The position numbers were made by a program, and so were the translations under genes. Under the pieces are notes generated by a model that saw only the letters and a program-made list of their open reading frames with translations, was not told the origin of the DNA and ran no database searches. Shown in pieces: positions 59,036 to 64,000 of a stretch of DNA of 64,000 bases. Source of the stretch: GCA-2683135 sp964507445. Its GTDB lineage: Bacteria > Planctomycetota > GCA-002687715. Numbering within the stretch: the first letter of the stretch is position 1; the number at the start of each line of letters is the position of its first letter. The stretch spans positions 186,001 through 250,000 of the forward strand of contig CAZDQF010000003.1 of assembly GCA_964507445.1 (NCBI GenBank), given 5' to 3'.

Positions 59036-60862
59036 ATGAGAGAAGCGAGTGCGCGAAAGAGCCTGATGCTCCTGACTGCGGGAGCGTTGCTGCTGGTCGG
59101 CCACACGAACGGCCAGACCGCCCAACTGCAGGTCAACGGTGACGGGGTCGGCCCCGTGGGGGTCTCCATCGGCGAGACCGTGGTCCTTGACCTGATCGGC
59201 CCGGCCTCTCAGCCCTTCGCCCTCGCCATCGGAATGGAGCCCGCCAACATCGGGACTCCGTTCGGTCAACTGGGCCTGGACCCGTGGGCCAGCACCAGCT
59301 TCATCTTCCTCGACGGGATGAACCCCGCGCACCCGTACCACGGGCTCAGCTTCCTCTCGGTGACCGGGCAATTCACCATGTTCACGATCCCGTTCCAGAG
59401 CGGCTCCGCCGGAGTGTCGTTCTGGTCTCAATCCCTGGTGCTCGATCCCGCGTCCCCGGAAGGAGCGGTCCTGACCAACGACCTCCAGGTGACCTCGGTC
59501 CAGCCCGCGCCGGAGGTCGGCGCCGCGTCCCCCAACTACAACGCCGCGGGCGGTCCGCTCTACATCACCGGCTCCTACTTCGACTCCAACCCGGCCAACA
59601 ACACGGTGAGGATCGGCGACCAGGTGTGCACCGTCCTCAACGCAGCCAACGACTGGCTGTTCGTGGAGCTGCCGTCGGACGCCCGCTCCGGTCCCATCTC
59701 CGTGACCACGGCGTCCGGCACCGGGGGTGGCGACAAGGAGAACATCGACACCTGGTGCGCCATCGCCACGACCCCCTACACCGAGGGGCAACAGCCCGCC
59801 ATCATCGACACCAAGACCACCGTGCTCGGTGAGATCCCTGCTCCAGGCGAGACCGACTACTACACCATGCTCGTGGAAGCCGGCGAGGAGCTGGTGGTGG
59901 AGCTGTACAGCTGGGACAACAACGCCCAGTCCATCACCGGGACCGTGAACTCCACCAACATCTTCTTCGACGGGACCCTGCGCGTGTTCCGCCACGGCGT
60001 CCCCGTCGCCATGGATGACGACTCCGGCCCCCACCTCAACGCCGCCATCGGGCTCGACCACGGGATCACCCACTTCGTGGCGGACGAGACCGGCGAGTAC
60101 GTCATCGAGGTGGACGCGTTCATGGGCTTCGGCACCGGCTACTACCTCCTGGTCATGGAGACCCGCACGCCGCGGCCGGCTCCCCTGCGCGTCATCTCCC
60201 TGCATCCGAACGTGGCACCGCCGGGCGCGGTGATCCACGCCTATATGTCAGGCGTGACCGGCGGCGACCCATCCCAGTACAGCCTGACCGTCGGAGGCGA
60301 GCCGGTGGAGGTGACCAACGCCATCCCGGGCCGCCTGGACTTCGTGGTGCCGCCCACGGGGACCCTGGCCTCCGGCGTCGTCAACGTCTCCACCGCGACG
60401 GAGTCCACGCCCCACACCGGCGACTCCATCGAGGCCTGGCTGTGCCTCATCAGCTCACCGCTGCAAGCGGAGGCCACCCTCGGCGGCAACCTGCAGCCGG
60501 GCCAGAGCCTCTACGGCCAGCTCTCCGTCGGCAGCGAGGTGGACTCGTTCATGTTCGACGGGGAGGCGGGCAAGCAGTACTCCATCGAGGTGTCGTGCTT
60601 CGACGACGCCAGCGCGCGGGTCATCACCGCCGAGTACCTGTTGCCCGGCACCCTCGATCCGGAGGTGCGGGTGCTCGACGCGGGAACGCCTCTGATCTCG
60701 GACGGCGCCGGCGGCCCGGGTCTCAACGCCATGATCGGCGGGACCCTCACGGGGCTGTTCACCGCCCCCAGCACCCAGGCCTACGAGATCCGCATCTCGT
60801 CCCTGTTCGCCATCTCGTCAGGCAGCTACATCCTGAACGTGCGCGAAGTACCAGGCCTGTAG
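59036..60862 (+). CDS. Secreted IPT/TIG and PPC-domain protein
   Basis: A 608-residue exported protein from the ATG at 59036 (GAGGG site), with signal peptide ASARKSLMLLTAGALLLVGH. It appears to hold two copies of a module: an IPT/TIG-like Ig fold (VTSVQPAPEVGAASPNYNAAG ... GSYFDSNPANNTVRIGDQVC and VISLHPNVAPPGAVIHAYMSG), each followed by a bacterial pre-peptidase C-terminal (PPC) domain (LGEIPAPGETDYYTMLVEAG with LVVELYSWD; NLQPGQSLYGQLSVGSEVDS with YSIEVSCFD). PPC domains act as sorting or stability modules for secreted proteins. No catalytic domain is present, so it is likely a structural surface protein. Confidence 0.78.
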   Translation: MREASARKSLMLLTAGALLLVGHTNGQTAQLQVNGDGVGPVGVSIGETVVLDLIGPASQPFALAIGMEPANIGTPFGQLGLDPWASTSFIFLDGMNPAHPYHGLSFLSVTGQFTMFTIPFQSGSAGVSFWSQSLVLDPASPEGAVLTNDLQVTSVQPAPEVGAASPNYNAAGGPLYITGSYFDSNPANNTVRIGDQVCTVLNAANDWLFVELPSDARSGPISVTTASGTGGGDKENIDTWCAIATTPYTEGQQPAIIDTKTTVLGEIPAPGETDYYTMLVEAGEELVVELYSWDNNAQSITGTVNSTNIFFDGTLRVFRHGVPVAMDDDSGPHLNAAIGLDHGITHFVADETGEYVIEVDAFMGFGTGYYLLVMETRTPRPAPLRVISLHPNVAPPGAVIHAYMSGVTGGDPSQYSLTVGGEPVEVTNAIPGRLDFVVPPTGTLASGVVNVSTATESTPHTGDSIEAWLCLISSPLQAEATLGGNLQPGQSLYGQLSVGSEVDSFMFDGEAGKQYSIEVSCFDDASARVITAEYLLPGTLDPEVRVLDAGTPLISDGAGGPGLNAMIGGTLTGLFTAPSTQAYEIRISSLFAISSGSYILNVREVPGL

Positions 60863-60890
60863 CGAGGGACGCTGATCCGGTACAACATGA

Positions 60891-60914
60891 GGAGGGGCGC
60901 CTTGGCGTCCCTCC
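60891..60914 (+). terminator. Hairpin between the PPC-domain gene and ruvC
   Basis: GGAGGGGCGCC (60891-60901) pairs with GGCGTCCCTCC (60904-60914) with one G-T pair; the real loop is about 4 nt. It lies 28 nt after the upstream stop and just before the ruvC ATG, so it may end the upstream transcript or occlude the ruvC leader. Confidence 0.45.
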
Positions 60915-60918
60915 CGTC

Positions 60919-61458
60919 ATGTCGTTCAAGAAGCTCCATGGAATCGACCCGCTGGTGGTCTGCGGCATCGACCCGGGGACCCGCGTCATGGGTTTCGGGG
61001 TGGTGGGGCGCCGCGGTCGCCGGTTGGTCCACGTCGACCACGGCAGCTTCCGCCCACGGGCCGACGCCGACGCGCCGGATCGTCTCGCCGACCTGCACGC
61101 CCAGGTCTCCGCCATGCTGGCGCACCACAGGCCCCATGTCATGGCCCTGGAGGAGGCCTTCCTGCACCGCAATGTCCAGTCCGCGCTGCGCCTCGGCGAA
61201 GCGCGAGGAGCCGTCATGCTGGCCGCCTCCGCCCACGACGTCCCGGTGGTCCAGTACCCGGCGGCGGTCGTCAAGAAATCCGTCGCCGGGCACGGCGGCG
61301 CCACCAAGGAGCTGATGCAGGACATGGTGGCCCGCCACCTGAACCTGGACGGGCCTCCGAACCCTCACGACGCCGCCGACGCCCTGGCCATGGCGCTGTG
61401 CCTGCTCTTCGACCCGGAGCTCGACCCGCGGTTCCACGGCGCCGGCGAGGGTTCGTGA
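60919..61458 (+). CDS. ruvC: Crossover junction endodeoxyribonuclease RuvC
   Basis: A 179-residue Holliday junction resolvase that cuts four-way junctions symmetrically with magnesium, working with RuvAB. It shows the RNase H-like active site: GIDPGTRVMGFGV (first Asp), MALEEAFL (Glu) and HDAADALAMAL (the last acidic pair). It is slightly longer than usual at the N-terminus; an internal start nearer the GIDPG motif is possible. The gene is preceded by a hairpin and lies alone without ruvA or ruvB, as in several planctomycetes. Confidence 0.92.
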   Translation: MSFKKLHGIDPLVVCGIDPGTRVMGFGVVGRRGRRLVHVDHGSFRPRADADAPDRLADLHAQVSAMLAHHRPHVMALEEAFLHRNVQSALRLGEARGAVMLAASAHDVPVVQYPAAVVKKSVAGHGGATKELMQDMVARHLNLDGPPNPHDAADALAMALCLLFDPELDPRFHGAGEGS

Positions 61459-61567
61459 CGAGCGCGCACGCCGCCCCCTCACCTGATCGCCGCGCTTCAG
61501 GCTCGAGCGCGAGATAGCCGAAACCCACACCAGGGGATCGGTTCCGCGCGATCCCCGGAGAACGGAC

Positions 61568-62149
61568 ATGATCATCCGCAAGACGCTCTCAGCGATCGTC
61601 GTCACCTGGGCCATCACGGGCTGCGCCACCACCGGCTCCACTGCCGCACCGGAGCAAGCCTCCAAGCTCAAACACGACCTGTCGGAGGTGCCGCAGCAGG
61701 TGCGCGCCATCGAACGTCGCATCGACGAGACCTGCGCCCTCATGGCTGAAGTGGTGGAGATCTCCGTCTCCAAGAACTACGAGTGGGACGTGGCCCTCAC
61801 CGGTGACCGGGTGACCTCCCCCACCAGAGGCCTCTCCGACGGGGCCAAGGTCTCCGTAGCGGAGGGCAACGCGAGAGCCACCTTCCGCAACATGGACATT
61901 CGAGCCTGGAAGCGGATCGTGTTCAACCGGTCCGGCCTCAACGTCGTGCCGTTCATCAAGATCGTCGCCAAGGGCCGCGCCGCGTATGCTGTCCTCGACG
62001 GGGGGAACGAGCAGCCGTCCATCAGACGGGCCCCGATCATTCGGATCGACAATGCCCAGATCGAGTACCTGGAATCACCCGGCCGGTTCGAGAAGGAGGC
62101 CCAGACTCCTCCCGGCGATCCTGTTGGCCGCGCTGACCGCCTGCGGTAG
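61568..62149 (+). CDS. Small lipoprotein of unknown function
   Basis: A 193-residue protein: lipoprotein signal IVVTWAITGCATTG (cysteine 19), then a coiled-coil-like segment (KLKHDLSEVPQQVRAIERRIDE) and a beta-rich domain ending in a charged tail. I do not recognise the domain. The following TPR lipoprotein gene starts about 100 bp inside its 3' end in another frame, or the two overlap less if the TPR protein starts later. They are likely co-transcribed. Confidence 0.65.
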   Translation: MIIRKTLSAIVVTWAITGCATTGSTAAPEQASKLKHDLSEVPQQVRAIERRIDETCALMAEVVEISVSKNYEWDVALTGDRVTSPTRGLSDGAKVSVAEGNARATFRNMDIRAWKRIVFNRSGLNVVPFIKIVAKGRAAYAVLDGGNEQPSIRRAPIIRIDNAQIEYLESPGRFEKEAQTPPGDPVGRADRLR

Positions 62150-63071
62150 CACGGACAACATCGTCACGCGCCAGGACTCGGAGGAGGTCCAGGAGAAGCT
62201 GGAGGCGGCCCGCCTCCTCGCCTACGGCCTCGACCGCGCCGCGGCGTTCGAGGCCTTCCGGGAGTTGACCCTCAGCAACCCGGACTCCGTCGCCGCCTGG
62301 GAAGGCGCGGTGGACACCGTCCCCTCGGCCCGCCGAACCGCGCTGCAGGCCCGGCTGGCAGCGCGCCTGGTTCCGTCGGAGAGTAGCCCTCGCAGCACCC
62401 TGGCGCTGCAGACCCTCCATGCCTCCCTCATCGCAGACCTGGTGAACAGGGAGAAGGCCCTGACGCCGCTCACGGAGATCGGAGGACCGGACCGGGGTTG
62501 GCCTCACGCGGCGCTGGGCGCCATCTTCCGGGAGCGCGGCAACAGCAAGGCCGCCCTGGGCGCCTTCGCTGACGCGGTCCGCAAGACCCCGGACCTGGCC
62601 CGCGGATGGCGCGCCATCGCTGAGCTCTATGCCGTCAGCGGCCGCACCCGGCGCTCCATCGCCGCCTGGGAGCGGTACCTGAGGTTCCGCCCGGCAGACC
62701 CTGACGCCCTGTTCAATCTCGCCTTCCTCCTGGTAAGGAAAGAGGATCGACCACGGGACGCCCAGCCTTACCTGGAACGCGCCCTCACGGTGCGACCGGA
62801 TGACGCGGGCATCCTGGTGAACCTCGGCAGCGTCTGCCTCCTGCGCCGGGACCCCCAGCCGGACACGGCGGAGCGGTGCTTCCTCAAGGCCCTCGCCCTC
62901 GCACCTCGGGACCCCACGGTCCACTACAACCTGGGCATCCTCTACGCGGACCACCGGGGCGCCCCCGACAAGGCCATCGGACACTTCCAGGAGTACCTGA
63001 GGCTGGGCGGCTCGGAGCGCACGCGGGTGAAGACCTGGGTGAAGGAGCTGAAGGAGGGGCGACGGCCTTGA
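62052..63071 (+). CDS. TPR lipoprotein
   Basis: A 339-residue protein. Its lipoprotein signal is RRRPRLLPAILLAALTAC; the ATG at 62052 lies within the previous gene, and an AAGGAGG near 62092 suggests a later non-ATG start may be used. Residues about 70-330 are tetratricopeptide repeats: DRGWPHAALGAIFRERGNSKAALGAF, ARGWRAIAELYAVSGRTRRSIAAWERYLRFRPADPDALFNLAF-type and VHYNLGILYADHRG units. TPRs mediate protein contacts, here at a membrane surface. The stop overlaps the dtd TTG start (TTGA). Confidence 0.72.
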   Translation: MPRSSTWNHPAGSRRRPRLLPAILLAALTACGSTDNIVTRQDSEEVQEKLEAARLLAYGLDRAAAFEAFRELTLSNPDSVAAWEGAVDTVPSARRTALQARLAARLVPSESSPRSTLALQTLHASLIADLVNREKALTPLTEIGGPDRGWPHAALGAIFRERGNSKAALGAFADAVRKTPDLARGWRAIAELYAVSGRTRRSIAAWERYLRFRPADPDALFNLAFLLVRKEDRPRDAQPYLERALTVRPDDAGILVNLGSVCLLRRDPQPDTAERCFLKALALAPRDPTVHYNLGILYADHRGAPDKAIGHFQEYLRLGGSERTRVKTWVKELKEGRRP

Positions 63072-63523
63072 GGGTGGTGGTCCAGCGGGTGAGCCGGGCC
63101 GAGGTGCGCACCGCCGAGACGGACCCGGCGAGGATCGGCAGAGGGTTCCTCCTGCTGGTGGGCCTCGCTCGCGACGACACGGACAAGGAGCTGTCCTGGA
63201 TGGCCGCCAAGATCGCCGGGCTGCGGGTGTTCGCCGACGATGAGGGACGCATGAACAAGGACCTCCGTGACGTCGGCGGCGACTGCCTCGCCGTGTCCCA
63301 GTTCACGCTCCTGGGCGACGCCCGCAAGGGTCGCCGCCCGTCCTTCGTGGGCGCCATGGCGCCGGACGCGGCGGCGGACGCCTTCCGACGCTTCGTGGGC
63401 ATGCTCGAGGACACCACCGGACGCCCCGTGCCCACCGGTGTGTTCGGCGCTCACATGGACGTGGAGCTGCTCAACGACGGGCCCGTGACGCTGATCCTCG
63501 AGACTGCTAACGTCCTCACATGA
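63068..63523 (+). CDS. dtd: D-aminoacyl-tRNA deacylase (Dtd)
   Basis: A 151-residue enzyme from a TTG at 63068 that overlaps the upstream stop; it begins (M)RVVVQRVSRAEV, the usual Dtd start, and 145-150 residues is the usual length. It hydrolyses D-amino acids (and misacylated glycine) from tRNA. Family motifs are present: LAVSQFTLLGDARKGRRPSF (SQxT) and ELLNDGPVTLILE (the cis Gly-Pro of NxGPVT). Its stop overlaps the trpS ATG (ATGA), linking two tRNA-quality genes. Confidence 0.93.
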   Translation: MRVVVQRVSRAEVRTAETDPARIGRGFLLLVGLARDDTDKELSWMAAKIAGLRVFADDEGRMNKDLRDVGGDCLAVSQFTLLGDARKGRRPSFVGAMAPDAAADAFRRFVGMLEDTTGRPVPTGVFGAHMDVELLNDGPVTLILETANVLT

Positions 63524-64000
63524 CCCGCTATCTGTCCGGAGTCCAGCCGTCCGGTCGCCCCCACCTGGGGAACTACCTGGGCGCCATCCAGCAGCACATC
63601 GCGCTGCAGCAGCAAGGCGACGCCTACTACTTCATCGCGGACTACCACGCCCTCACCACGGTCCAGGACGCGGCGACCCTACGAGACCACGTCAACGACC
63701 TGGCCTGCACCTACCTGGCCCTGGGCCTGGACCCTGACCGCACCGTCTTCTGGCGACAGAGCGACGTCCCTGAGGTCACGGAGCTCACGTGGCTGCTGTC
63801 CACCAGCATCGGCATGGGCCTGCTGGAGCGCGGGCACAGCTACAAGGACAAGGTCCAGAAGGGCATCAAACCCAGCGCCGGTCTCTTCTTCTACCCGGTG
63901 CTCATGGCCGCGGACATCCTGGCCTACGACGCCGACTTCGTGCCGGTGGGCAAGGACCAGGTGCAGCACGTCGAGTTCGCGCAGGACATGGCCGGGGCGT
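63520..64000 (+). CDS. trpS: Tryptophan-tRNA ligase (partial, C-terminus off the window)
   Basis: The first 160 residues of tryptophanyl-tRNA synthetase, a class I aminoacyl-tRNA synthetase that charges tRNA-Trp with ATP. It starts TRYLSGVQPSGRPHLGNYLG (HIGH-type motif in PHLGN), then ADYHALTT, the tryptophan-pocket segment DPDRTVFWRQSDVPEVTELTW, and PVLMAADILAYDADFVPVGKDQVQHVE. The KMSKS motif lies past the window end. It overlaps the dtd stop by 4 bp. Confidence 0.93.
   Translation, partial: MTRYLSGVQPSGRPHLGNYLGAIQQHIALQQQGDAYYFIADYHALTTVQDAATLRDHVNDLACTYLALGLDPDRTVFWRQSDVPEVTELTWLLSTSIGMGLLERGHSYKDKVQKGIKPSAGLFFYPVLMAADILAYDADFVPVGKDQVQHVEFAQDMAGA

Overview
The window is GC-rich bacterial DNA, most likely from the Planctomycetota. 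This is an inference from gene content: many secreted or lipid-anchored proteins with beta-propeller, HEAT, FG-GAP, CotH, SASA, PQQ, SUMF1 and TPR domains, a DUF3299/ABC-transporter pair, a DUF1580 protein (a family known mainly from planctomycetes), and very dense glycosyltransferase content. No rRNA or CRISPR array was seen. Two complete tRNA genes are present: tRNA-Leu(UAG) at 2.0 kb and tRNA-Gly(CCC) at 57.2 kb.

Layout. 1-7.3 kb: a partial tandem M42-peptidase-like gene, an HU-type nucleoid protein behind a well-formed promoter, tRNA-Leu, a HEAT-repeat protein, an NHL-like propeller protein and a membrane protein. 7.2-28.9 kb: a 21.7 kb run of 15 leftward genes, most joined by 1-4 bp stop/start overlaps. 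It encodes GT4 and GT2 glycosyltransferases (some fused), two PIG-L deacetylases, a SPASM radical-SAM protein and a radical-SAM-like protein without its cluster cysteines. The last four genes are a phosphodiesterase/alkaline-phosphatase-fold enzyme, a CTP-dependent prenol kinase, a DUF92 prenyl-phosphate kinase and a UbiA prenyltransferase. Read together, these suggest assembly of an unknown prenylated or prenyl-lipid-linked glycoconjugate. 29-34.4 kb: another membrane protein, a GT2 and an ABC exporter operon with DUF3299. 34.5-44.7 kb: secreted surface proteins and a DUF418 membrane protein.

44.7-57.3 kb is an accessory region built by repeated insertion into tRNA-Gly(CCC). An 8.3 kb integrative element (48.9-57.3 kb) is bounded by identical 46-bp repeats of the tRNA 3' half and carries a tyrosine integrase beside the intact tRNA. 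It also has a lambda-O-like replication gene with iterons inside its coding sequence, several small phage-type genes and a GHKL ATPase that may be cargo. To its left, 44.7-48.9 kb looks like an older, integrase-less remnant bounded by a third, diverged tRNA-Gly 3' end. It holds two SUMF1-domain proteins that share a 773-bp direct repeat.

57.3-64 kb returns to chromosomal genes: a TPR protein, a secreted IPT/PPC-domain protein, ruvC, two lipoproteins, dtd and the start of trpS. The sequence contains one 10-N assembly gap (51129-51138) whose flanks look like two readings of the same locus.
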